Shown: positions 14,017-22,920 of the stretch, piece by piece
How positions within the stretch are numbered: position 1 is the stretch's first letter
How the letters are laid out: every line of letters starts with the position of its first letter
Source: a virus
Reading direction: 5' to 3' (one strand)
Virus record (IMG/VR): IMGVR_UViG_3300047560_000218
Coordinates: 1-34,623 of that record
Length of the DNA: 34,623 nucleotides
Position numbers and translations under genes: made by a program
The notes under the pieces: model-generated
Database searches by the model: none
Told to the model about the DNA's origin: nothing
The model's input: the letters and a program-made list of their open reading frames with translations, nothing else

Positions 14017-17000
14017 ATGAGCGATGTCAATTCAAATATTAATGTAAATATTGATACGTCAGGTGCACTGGCGAGTATCAAGGATTTGCAGAGACAGATA
14101 TCGCTCTTCCACCAGGAAATGGCTCGTTCTGGTTCTGCAGCAAACCAAGCTGCAGCCAGAAGCCTACAAAGCACATTGATGAACAACATCAATGCTACAG
14201 GACAATTTAGAAGTCAAATAAAAACAATCCAGTCTGAGACTGAACACTTTACAGAACAACTTGAACGTAACAAGATGTCTGTTGGGCAGTACTTCAGATA
14301 CGCTGGTGCAGCAACTAAAAACTTTGGTAGACTCTGGAAAAGTGAGTTTAATACAATTGAAAAAGTTGCAATTGAAAGAGTAAAGACCCTACAGACTCAG
14401 TACATCAAGCTCGGTCGTGATGCTAACGGAGCATTGAAAGCTATCCAGGTTAGACCACTAGCACTTGATATGAATAACCTTGCTACAAAGGCAGCAGTCG
14501 CTGCCCAGAAGCAACAGCTACTTAACCAACTACTTAAGCAGGGTTCAACTGCAATGCTTAACTGGGGTAAGAATACTCAGTGGGCTGGTCGTCAGCTTAT
14601 GGTTGGTTTTACCATTCCATTGTCTATGGCAGGAACTGCTGCAGCCAAGGCATATATTGAATTTGAAAAAGCAGCAATTAAGTTTAAGCGTGTATACGGT
14701 GACTTCAATACAGCATCTTCTGAAACAGACAAGATGGCTGACTCAGTTAAGAAGCTCGCTCTTGAATACACAAAGTATGGTGTAGCAGTAGCAGACACAA
14801 TGAACATGGCTGCAGATGCAGCAGCAATGGGTAAGACTGGTACAGACCTTCTACAGCAAATTCAGCAAGCCAATAAGCTGGCGGTATTGGGTAACGTAGA
14901 GCAGTCACAGGCACTAGAAACCACAATGTCACTTACAAATGCATTTGGTATTGCTACACAAGATTTGACAAAGAAGATCGACTTCCTAAACGCAGTTGAA
15001 AACCAGACTGTAACATCTATTGAAGACCTAACAATTGCAATTCCAAAGGCTGCTCCTGTCATTAAGCAGCTTGGTGGAGATGTAGAAGACCTAGCCTACT
15101 TCCTGACAGCAATGAAGGAAGGTGGAGTTAATGCAGCAGAAGGTGCTAACGCTCTAAAGTCTGGTCTTGCATCTATGATTAACCCAACTAAGAAGGCATC
15201 AGACTTCCTTAGTGGACTTGGTATTAACATTCAGGGTATTGTTGAGGCAAACAAGGGCGACATTGCTAAGACAGTTACTACATTTGCCAAAGAACTTGAC
15301 AAACTTGACCCACTAAACCGTGCTCGTGCAATTGAACAGCTTTTTGGTAAGTTCCAGTTCTCACGTATGTCAACACTATTTCAGAACATCAGCAAAGACG
15401 GTAGCCAGGCACAGCAGGTTCTAAAGATGACACAGATGACAGCAGAAGAGTTGTCTGTCCTATCTGAACGAGAAATGAAGAAGATCGAAAGTTCTCCTGC
15501 ATACAAGTTCCAAAAAGTATTAGCAGACATTCAGGCAAAGCTTGTTCCTATCGGTGAGGCATTCCTAAAGGCTATTACTCCAATTATTGAAAAAGTTGGC
15601 GGTATTCTTGATGGCTTTAACAACATGGGCGAAGGTGCAAAACAATTTGCTGTAATGGCTACTGTTGCTATTGCAGGTATTGGTCCTGTAGCACTTATGG
15701 CATTTGGTCTTATCGCTAACGGTGTAGCAAACCTTATTAAAATGTTTGCAGCTATGAAGTCATTCTTCAATGGCACACGAGGTGGAGCACAAGACCTAGG
15801 TGACACCACCGCATACATGACACAAAAAGAGCTAGAGGCTCAAGCAGTAGCATCATCTCTTGAACAGTCACACGCAAAACTTACACAACAGTTTACAGTG
15901 CAAGCGGATGCAATTAGAAACCTAGTTGCTGAGTATGAGCGAGCAATTGGTGCACAACAAAGACTGGCTGCTGGTAGTGCAGTTGCTGGTGGTGCTGGTG
16001 TTACACCAACAAGAAAGATGGCAGAGGGTGGTATCGTTACTGGTCCAGGTGGACCAACAGACGACGCTGTTCCTACAAACCTATCTGACGGTGAAGCAGT
16101 TATTCCTGCAGCAGCAGTTAAGAAGAATCCAGGAGTTGTTGGTGCTCTAATTCAGGGCAAGAAGATTAACATTCCTGGATACGCTGGTGGATTCGGTGGC
16201 GGAGAATATGTATACGACCCATCAGATAGAACTGCTGAGACTCACCTACAGGCTGCATCACCACTAAACCAGGATCTTGCAGGGTACAATGCACAACTTG
16301 TAAACAACATGCTTGCAGCACGACCACAACTAGCACAGGTGTCTGCAGCAGTATCAAGCCACATTGAAATTCTAGGAAGCCTAGTAGCAAATCTTCCAAA
16401 CAAGTTGAACGAAAATCTTAAGCGACCACTTGGTGTTGCCATTGAACAGTTTGACGCAGCTTGGGAAGGTACTTCAAACAAGCTACAGGATACAGTAGCA
16501 TTTGGACTAAAGAAACTCGGAGAATCTTTTGATCCATCCAACCCACAGATCCAGGCAGAGATTGCACAGATTGAGTCACAGATTCAGGCTAAGGTAAGAA
16601 CTCTTGCAGCACAACAAACAGGAGAGATGGCTGGAAGGGTAACAGATGCAATTGTTACACAGGCAACCTCTGAGGTGCTTGCAAATAGCGATACACAGGC
16701 AGCCAGAGGACTTAGAGCAGCAGCAGTCACACCAAGAGAGTATAGAACAGACTACTCAAATAAAGAACTATCAGAGTCCATTGTTAGTGGAGAACTAAGC
16801 GTTTCAAGAACATCAACTGGAACTCCAAAGATTACTGACCCAGCATCTGGACTTCAAGTTGGTCGTGGAAGAAACCTAAAGGACATGGACCGTGTCCAGC
16901 AAATGGACATGCTTGAGTCATTGTCTGGTGCAGAACGAGATGATTTCATCCGAAACAAGTTTGCAGTTAGACAAGAATCAAAGTTTGTCGGTGCTAAGTT

Positions 17001-20000
17001 TGACAAGCCAGCATTCGAAGCATCAGAGGCTACCAGAGTAAAGGCAAAAGAAAATGGAGCACAGGATGCCAAGAGCTACCAAGAGGGCATGGAGTCTAGC
17101 AGACCAAAAGATCCATACATTGTTGCCACAGAGACTACTAGAAACAGTCCAATTCCAAAGGCTGGTAAAAATGGTGCAGAGGATGCACAGCTATATTCAA
17201 CTGAGTATGAGAAGAACCTAAAGATTCCTGGTGTTCCAACACCTGGTGCAGCATTGCCAAAGACAGGCAGCTCTGGTCTTGCTTCTGGTCAGGGCATTCC
17301 AGGTGCTCCACAGCCACCTGCTATGCCAGCTGAATCAGGAAAGACTAACTTCCTTGCAAGAATGAAGAGTACCGCATCTGACCTTGGAGATAAGGCTCTT
17401 GGTGGAATTGCAAACGGTATTGATAAGGGTAAGGCAAAGGTTACTCAAGCAGCACAGTCATATGTAGATAACTGGAATGCAAGTATTGACAGAGAAGTTG
17501 CTGCTAACCGAAAAGCAAGTTCTGCAAGAATGGACCTAGCATCAAGAATTCTTGAGGCTACAGATGCAGAGTATGCTGCTATCAAGGCAGAGCAGGATGC
17601 CTACCAAGCTAAATTACTTGAGACAAATCAGGCTACAGAGGCAGAGATCCAGGCAGCAGTCGAACGCTCAAAGGTACTTGACCAGAAGAGACAAGCTATC
17701 GCTAGAGACATTGAAAACAGTGGCGAAGACCTTAAGGTAATTGAGCAAAGACTTGCAAATGCACAACAAGCAGACATGGTAAATGACCTTGAGGCTGCAA
17801 ATGCTGCTCAGGATGGAGCTACTGTTCAACAACGTGGTGCAGCTGCTCAAGGTGGTTCTGGAACTACTGCTGGTCAAATTATTTATGATACAGAAGATGG
17901 TAAACCAAAGACACCAATGACATATGGTGAGTTCAGAAACAATACAAAGGGAATGACTCGTAAAGAAAGAAAAGCAGAATTTAAGAACCTATCTAAGGCT
18001 GATAGAAAGTCTGTAAGGGCTGGTGGATTTAAGGCTGTCGGTGGCGGAATGCAAAAAGCAGCAATGGTTGGAACTATGGTTGCAGGTGCTGCATCAATGA
18101 TGCCAGGACCAGTTGGAGAGGCTGCACAGCAAGCAACACCACTACTTGGTTCACTATCAATGCTTTCTGGATTTATTACTGGTCCTGTATCTGGTGCTTT
18201 TGTTGCATTAGCAGCAGTTATTGGTGGTATTGTATTCTCAATTATGAAGCTTGATGAAGCATTCAAGAATTCATCTCAGGAACAAATTGATATTGCTAAC
18301 AAGCTTGGTTCAAGTGCTGAGGGTATTGCAACTCTAGCTGAAGCAAGCGGTAGCGTTACTGGTGCTGAATATATGGATAAGGTAAATGCACAAAAGATGT
18401 CTGGTCTATTTGCTGCACCAGGAAAAACAACGTTTGGTGAAAACTTTGTCAAGGGTGATGCAGGTAAGGCTATGCTTGATGCAGCAAAGAAGCAACTTGC
18501 ATCTGGTGGCTCAAGTAGCGATGTTTCGTCATCATTGAGCCAGCAACTATCAACAGGTGTTATGTCTGGTGCTCTATCAGCAGATCAGGCACGAAGCATT
18601 GCTGCAAACATTGGTTTGGCACTTGGAGACACCACAATTGGTCTTAAGGCAAATGCACAGATTGTAGACATCGTTGGTCCAGATGGAAAAGCATTTGAGG
18701 ACAATCCAGCAATGGTTGCTACAAAATTATACGACAAGAATGCAGCTGAACGTGAAACATTGATGAAGGGCATGAACCCTGGAACAATTTGGAGTGGTGG
18801 ACAAAACAATGCAGTAAATAGAAACATCACTGCTGGAGGAACTGTACTAGGTGCTGCTGGTGTTGGTGCTGGTATTGGTGCTGCAATTGGTTCCGTAATC
18901 CCTGGTGTTGGTACTGCAATTGGTGCGGTAGTTGGAACAATTGGTGGTGCTATTGTAGGAAGCATTACAGCAATTGGAACAATGGAGGAACAGGCAAAGA
19001 AGGCAGGTAGAGCAGCAGGTGCTGTAGTTGCAAATATCTCTCAGGGTCTAGAACAGCAAAAGCAGATCACAGCATCCCTTGACGCATACTATGACAAGAA
19101 GCTAAAGGAAGCTGAGGCAGAGGGAGACATTACTGAGTATAAGAGACTACAGCTTGAATATGACCAGAAGAAGAAGGAACTTGGTGAAGCGAATGCCAAG
19201 GCTGCTCAGGACATGATTGCATCATACGATGCAGCAGACCAAGCTGGTAAAGACGCAATGGACACAGGTATGACCAACGCTCTTGATACTAAATTTAAGG
19301 ATGATGCTGCTGCACAGCTAGTTCTTCCAGGACTAAAGAATCAGATTCAAGCACTTAAAGATGCTGGTAAGGGTGGAGAGGCGTTTGCTCTTCAGGCTCA
19401 ACTTCTAAATGGAATGGACCCAACACAGCTTACAAAGTTCTTGTCTTCTAACGAAGGCGGTACAGATGAGCAGAATGCTGCAAATACAGCATCAACAGAT
19501 AAACTAATCGCTGCTGGTGGTACAAGACTACAGGATGCAATGAATGTTGCTCAGGGTATTACAGACCAAACTGTTAGAACAACATTCCTTACACAGGTAT
19601 CTGGAATGGATGATGCAGAAGCAAAGAAGGCACAAGACCTAGCATTTAAGATTCAGTCATTCTGTGGTGTAATGCAGAACTCTGTAGACACAATGCTAAG
19701 TTATGTAATGGACCCTGCTAACGCAGATGCTAAGGCAGAGATTGACAGAATCCAGGGAGCACTTGATTCTGACAACGTAACAACTGTTGACAAAGTCTAC
19801 GAGATTGTTCCTGAGCTTGAGGTCAAGGACCCAGAAAAGGCTAAAAAAGATGGTCTTGCATTTAATGAAGAGTACTTTAAATCACTAAAGAATGAGCAGC
19901 AGCAGGAGACCTATGTATCTACTGTCACAACGCTTCTTGAGGTAATGTCTGGAGTAACAACCACAGAGCAACTAAGTAGCAACAAAGACTTTATGGCATG

Positions 20001-22029
20001 GGTTCAGGAAACTGGTCAACAGTTCCCAGGAGAACACTCAGTAATCTGGTGGAAGAATACATATGCAGAAGCTATGGGACAAAAGGTAACAAGTCAATCT
20101 GTTGATAATACTGGAACTGCACCTAAGCCAAAGACCGATGGTGGTGGCGGAGGCGGTGGTCCAGAAGCACACTGGACTGATGAAGTTGTAAAGAGTATGC
20201 GTGACTTTGTAAAACCTAACCAAAAACTTACAACTGGTATCAATGCATCCGTAAAGGCTCTAAAGAACTTTAAGAAGGCTGGAGATGCTGCATTCAATGG
20301 TCTATCAAACAGCCTACGTCAGGCAGGTGCTTCCGAAGGTATGCTTCAAAAGATTCTTGAAGATGATGCTAAGAATGTTGGACGCTTCTTTAAGAATGGA
20401 AAACTAACTGCAGAAGGTCTAAAGGTACAGGCACGTGTCTACCAAGCTTCACTTGGAAAGTATGTTGACAGCCAGAGATCAGTTACAAGAACAACAAATG
20501 ATCAAGCAACTGCAATGCGTAAACTAACAGCAGCAGGTCTATCATACGTAGGTGCTTCTGAAATGGTTCAAGATACAGAACTTGCACAGGCAATTGCAAA
20601 GGGTGCAACAACCAAGCAAATCAAGGCACTGATTAAGGCTTACAAGGATGCACAGGTTGCAGCATATAACTACAACGAGACAACAGAAGAGGGTAGAGCA
20701 AAGAACTCTATCGATATGGCTGAGGCACAGACAAAATCTCTTGAGGCTACAGCAGCTAAGTACCAGACAGGTCTTGACATTATTTCTTCACAAGAAGAAG
20801 ATATTAACAAGACATACGACAAGCGTATGAAAGCACTTGACAAGATTCTACAGGTCAACCAAGAGATTGCAGACTCACAGAAAGATCAGCTATCAATGGC
20901 TGATGCTCTATCAAAGGGTGATATCTTTGCAGCAGCAAAGGCTATGGCTGACCAGAAGTCAAAGGATGCACAGAAGCAAGCAGAAGCACAAAAGCAAGCA
21001 CTAACAGATGCAAAGGATGCTCAAATTGCTGGACTTACTGCTACAATTGGCGGTAAACAAATGAACCGTGAACAGCTTGAGCAAAAGATTAAGGACATTA
21101 ACGACCAGATTCTACAGATTAAGCGTAATGAGATTGATGCACAAAATGAACTTATTGCACGTAAGGAATATGAGGCAAAGCTTGACATTGAGAAGGCTGC
21201 TCGCAACGCTCCTGCTAAGAAGTCTGGAAAGACAAAGAAGGTTAACGCTGCTGGCGGAGGACCTGCTGGTGGAGGACCTACTAATGGAGGACCAGATAAA
21301 AAGGATCCAGGCAAGCAACAGCCAGCCACTGTTCCAGAAGAAAAGAAGTCTCAGCTAGACAAGTACAAAGATTCTGCAAAGAAGCTAAATTCTCAATTTG
21401 CAACTCTGAATAAGTCATTAAATGTTCAGGCTCAAAAGATAGTGGCAGCTAATAAGAAGATTGCTACTGCAAAGCAAATGGGGTCTGCTGGAGCTGGACC
21501 ACTTGCATCTGCACAAAAAGACCTTGCAAATGCAAGAGAAAATAAAGCTATTATTGAAGGATCAATTAGAGGATTAAGAACACAAAGAACAGCACTAATC
21601 AATAAGGCTAGAAACAGTGAGGGTTGGTTGTCAAGCTTTAGTCCAGACTCTGTAGCAAATGTTCTTGGAATTAACTTCAAAAAGGATGGAAAGTCTCCAA
21701 AGCGTATGGGTCTAATGAAGCACCCATTTGCACGAGGAACAGACATGATGCCAACAATGGTTAGCCTAAAAGAATTTACAATGCAAGCATCAGCAGTCCG
21801 TAAGTATGGTGTTGACAAGATGATGAAGATTAACGCAGGGATGCTTGATCTTGATGGCTCTAAAGAAAATGCAGCAAGAGGCAATGCTCCACACAGAAGC
21901 TTCAATCCAGTGTATAATGTTAATGTAGAGGTTGCAAAGTCAGATGCAAGTGCAGAAGAAATCGCATCAGCAGTGATTAAGTACCTTGACAGAAAAGACA
22001 AAGCGGTAATTAAAGGATTGGGATCATAA
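14017..22029 (+). CDS. Tape measure protein
   Basis: This 2670-residue protein sets tail length; at the usual 0.15 nm per residue the tail would be about 400 nm. Residues 180-520 match the TP901/PhageMin_Tail core (GRQLMVGFTIPLSMAGTAAA; the AADAAAMGKTG and EGGVNAAEGANALKSGLA regions). Hydrophobic stretches occur at about 544-578, 1344-1411 and 1611-1655; the last is a Gly-zipper (GAGIGAAIGSVIPGVG), suited to membrane insertion. Two copies of a tape-measure motif are visible: EGGIVTGPGGPTDDAVP...LSDGEAVIPAAAV near 668-715 and a diverged one near 2569-2609 (MVSLKEFTMQASAVRKYG). Long coiled-coil regions and Gly-rich joints (2041-2048, 2411-2430) lie between. No lysozyme or peptidase domain was recognised. 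ATG 14017 has GAGGT 9 bases upstream. Confidence 0.92.
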   Translation: MSDVNSNINVNIDTSGALASIKDLQRQISLFHQEMARSGSAANQAAARSLQSTLMNNINATGQFRSQIKTIQSETEHFTEQLERNKMSVGQYFRYAGAATKNFGRLWKSEFNTIEKVAIERVKTLQTQYIKLGRDANGALKAIQVRPLALDMNNLATKAAVAAQKQQLLNQLLKQGSTAMLNWGKNTQWAGRQLMVGFTIPLSMAGTAAAKAYIEFEKAAIKFKRVYGDFNTASSETDKMADSVKKLALEYTKYGVAVADTMNMAADAAAMGKTGTDLLQQIQQANKLAVLGNVEQSQALETTMSLTNAFGIATQDLTKKIDFLNAVENQTVTSIEDLTIAIPKAAPVIKQLGGDVEDLAYFLTAMKEGGVNAAEGANALKSGLASMINPTKKASDFLSGLGINIQGIVEANKGDIAKTVTTFAKELDKLDPLNRARAIEQLFGKFQFSRMSTLFQNISKDGSQAQQVLKMTQMTAEELSVLSEREMKKIESSPAYKFQKVLADIQAKLVPIGEAFLKAITPIIEKVGGILDGFNNMGEGAKQFAVMATVAIAGIGPVALMAFGLIANGVANLIKMFAAMKSFFNGTRGGAQDLGDTTAYMTQKELEAQAVASSLEQSHAKLTQQFTVQADAIRNLVAEYERAIGAQQRLAAGSAVAGGAGVTPTRKMAEGGIVTGPGGPTDDAVPTNLSDGEAVIPAAAVKKNPGVVGALIQGKKINIPGYAGGFGGGEYVYDPSDRTAETHLQAASPLNQDLAGYNAQLVNNMLAARPQLAQVSAAVSSHIEILGSLVANLPNKLNENLKRPLGVAIEQFDAAWEGTSNKLQDTVAFGLKKLGESFDPSNPQIQAEIAQIESQIQAKVRTLAAQQTGEMAGRVTDAIVTQATSEVLANSDTQAARGLRAAAVTPREYRTDYSNKELSESIVSGELSVSRTSTGTPKITDPASGLQVGRGRNLKDMDRVQQMDMLESLSGAERDDFIRNKFAVRQESKFVGAKFDKPAFEASEATRVKAKENGAQDAKSYQEGMESSRPKDPYIVATETTRNSPIPKAGKNGAEDAQLYSTEYEKNLKIPGVPTPGAALPKTGSSGLASGQGIPGAPQPPAMPAESGKTNFLARMKSTASDLGDKALGGIANGIDKGKAKVTQAAQSYVDNWNASIDREVAANRKASSARMDLASRILEATDAEYAAIKAEQDAYQAKLLETNQATEAEIQAAVERSKVLDQKRQAIARDIENSGEDLKVIEQRLANAQQADMVNDLEAANAAQDGATVQQRGAAAQGGSGTTAGQIIYDTEDGKPKTPMTYGEFRNNTKGMTRKERKAEFKNLSKADRKSVRAGGFKAVGGGMQKAAMVGTMVAGAASMMPGPVGEAAQQATPLLGSLSMLSGFITGPVSGAFVALAAVIGGIVFSIMKLDEAFKNSSQEQIDIANKLGSSAEGIATLAEASGSVTGAEYMDKVNAQKMSGLFAAPGKTTFGENFVKGDAGKAMLDAAKKQLASGGSSSDVSSSLSQQLSTGVMSGALSADQARSIAANIGLALGDTTIGLKANAQIVDIVGPDGKAFEDNPAMVATKLYDKNAAERETLMKGMNPGTIWSGGQNNAVNRNITAGGTVLGAAGVGAGIGAAIGSVIPGVGTAIGAVVGTIGGAIVGSITAIGTMEEQAKKAGRAAGAVVANISQGLEQQKQITASLDAYYDKKLKEAEAEGDITEYKRLQLEYDQKKKELGEANAKAAQDMIASYDAADQAGKDAMDTGMTNALDTKFKDDAAAQLVLPGLKNQIQALKDAGKGGEAFALQAQLLNGMDPTQLTKFLSSNEGGTDEQNAANTASTDKLIAAGGTRLQDAMNVAQGITDQTVRTTFLTQVSGMDDAEAKKAQDLAFKIQSFCGVMQNSVDTMLSYVMDPANADAKAEIDRIQGALDSDNVTTVDKVYEIVPELEVKDPEKAKKDGLAFNEEYFKSLKNEQQQETYVSTVTTLLEVMSGVTTTEQLSSNKDFMAWVQETGQQFPGEHSVIWWKNTYAEAMGQKVTSQSVDNTGTAPKPKTDGGGGGGGPEAHWTDEVVKSMRDFVKPNQKLTTGINASVKALKNFKKAGDAAFNGLSNSLRQAGASEGMLQKILEDDAKNVGRFFKNGKLTAEGLKVQARVYQASLGKYVDSQRSVTRTTNDQATAMRKLTAAGLSYVGASEMVQDTELAQAIAKGATTKQIKALIKAYKDAQVAAYNYNETTEEGRAKNSIDMAEAQTKSLEATAAKYQTGLDIISSQEEDINKTYDKRMKALDKILQVNQEIADSQKDQLSMADALSKGDIFAAAKAMADQKSKDAQKQAEAQKQALTDAKDAQIAGLTATIGGKQMNREQLEQKIKDINDQILQIKRNEIDAQNELIARKEYEAKLDIEKAARNAPAKKSGKTKKVNAAGGGPAGGGPTNGGPDKKDPGKQQPATVPEEKKSQLDKYKDSAKKLNSQFATLNKSLNVQAQKIVAANKKIATAKQMGSAGAGPLASAQKDLANARENKAIIEGSIRGLRTQRTALINKARNSEGWLSSFSPDSVANVLGINFKKDGKSPKRMGLMKHPFARGTDMMPTMVSLKEFTMQASAVRKYGVDKMMKINAGMLDLDGSKENAARGNAPHRSFNPVYNVNVEVAKSDASAEEIASAVIKYLDRKDKAVIKGLGS

Positions 22030-22919
22030 TGGCATCAGGATCATATCTATTAAATAGAAAGAAGTACGGAAGACCACAGGCAATGCTATGGTCTGAAAAT
22101 CCAGGTACTCTAGTTAATGGTCTCTATGTCCCTGCAGGATATGAAGTAGATGCTAATGTTCCAGAAGGAACAGACCCAGACTTGTTAGACCAGTTTATAA
22201 TTCTATCTGACCACAACCGTTCACCACTTGACTTTAGCATTGAGCGTATTGAGCAGCGTGAGCGTATGATTAATGGTCGTATGCGTTCATACCACGTAGA
22301 TGATAAAATATCTATTTCAACATCATGGGACTTAATTCCATCTCGTGCATTCAAACAAAAGCCAAACTGGGAGTCAGACTTCAGACAGGCATACATCATT
22401 GATGTTGTTGGTGATGCAGAACAGAACAAGATTACATATAGCTTGGCAAGCCTTGACAACCCATTTGTTGTTGGAGACGTTATTGATGTTACAGGCACAA
22501 ACGTAACAGGATTCAATGTAAAGGGAAAAACAATTACAGAGGTTACTGAAGATGATGGCGTTCAGCAAATTGTAATTGCTGGATCAACTAATGGAACATA
22601 CCAGTCAGGCGGTCTCATTACAATTGCTGGCGTTGGTATTTCTGAAATCAAAGATAATTTTGAATATCAATATACTGTAGATGGTGGTGCAGGTGGTCTA
22701 GATCTGCTACAATGGTATGAGAGCCATCCTGGATCATTCTGGGTATTCCTGGCATATGACAAGTTTACAAACTACGGTAGAGATACTCAAGACTATAAGC
22801 ACCTTGACCAGTACAACGAAGTAGTTGAGATGTATATCTCAGACTTCTCATATACAGTAGAAAAACGTGGCGGTATTTATGACTTATGGAATGTTTCTAT
22901 AAGTCTGGAAGAGGTTTAA
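22029..22919 (+). CDS. Distal tail-like minor tail protein
   Basis: The product is 296 residues; its ATG shares one base with the tape measure stop. It takes the place of the distal tail protein, between tape measure and hub. The N-terminal part (about 1-120) has RSPLDFSIERIEQRERMINGRMR and KISISTSWDLIPSRAF, and the C-terminus returns to strands (YISDFSYTVEKRGGIYDLWNVSISLEEV), a pattern seen in actinophage tail-tip proteins. Between them (about 130-205) sits a beta module with VVGDVIDVTG and NGTYQSGGLITIAG that recurs in the first gene of the window and in the hub. The Dit-like role is inferred from position and size. Confidence 0.65.
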   Translation: MASGSYLLNRKKYGRPQAMLWSENPGTLVNGLYVPAGYEVDANVPEGTDPDLLDQFIILSDHNRSPLDFSIERIEQRERMINGRMRSYHVDDKISISTSWDLIPSRAFKQKPNWESDFRQAYIIDVVGDAEQNKITYSLASLDNPFVVGDVIDVTGTNVTGFNVKGKTITEVTEDDGVQQIVIAGSTNGTYQSGGLITIAGVGISEIKDNFEYQYTVDGGAGGLDLLQWYESHPGSFWVFLAYDKFTNYGRDTQDYKHLDQYNEVVEMYISDFSYTVEKRGGIYDLWNVSISLEEV

Positions 22920-22920
22920 G

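Noticed and set aside
21432-22001. Antisense reading frame of 189 codons in the tape measure gene
   Set aside because: It lies wholly opposite a strongly supported gene, has no ribosome site or known motif, and its composition follows the complement of tape measure codons. The same applies to minus-strand frames at 13006-13482, 18585-18965, 26037-26375 and 22124-22516.
14017-22029. Peptidoglycan hydrolase domain in the tape measure
   Set aside because: I looked for lysozyme, transglycosylase and NlpC/P60-type motifs and saw none that I could defend.
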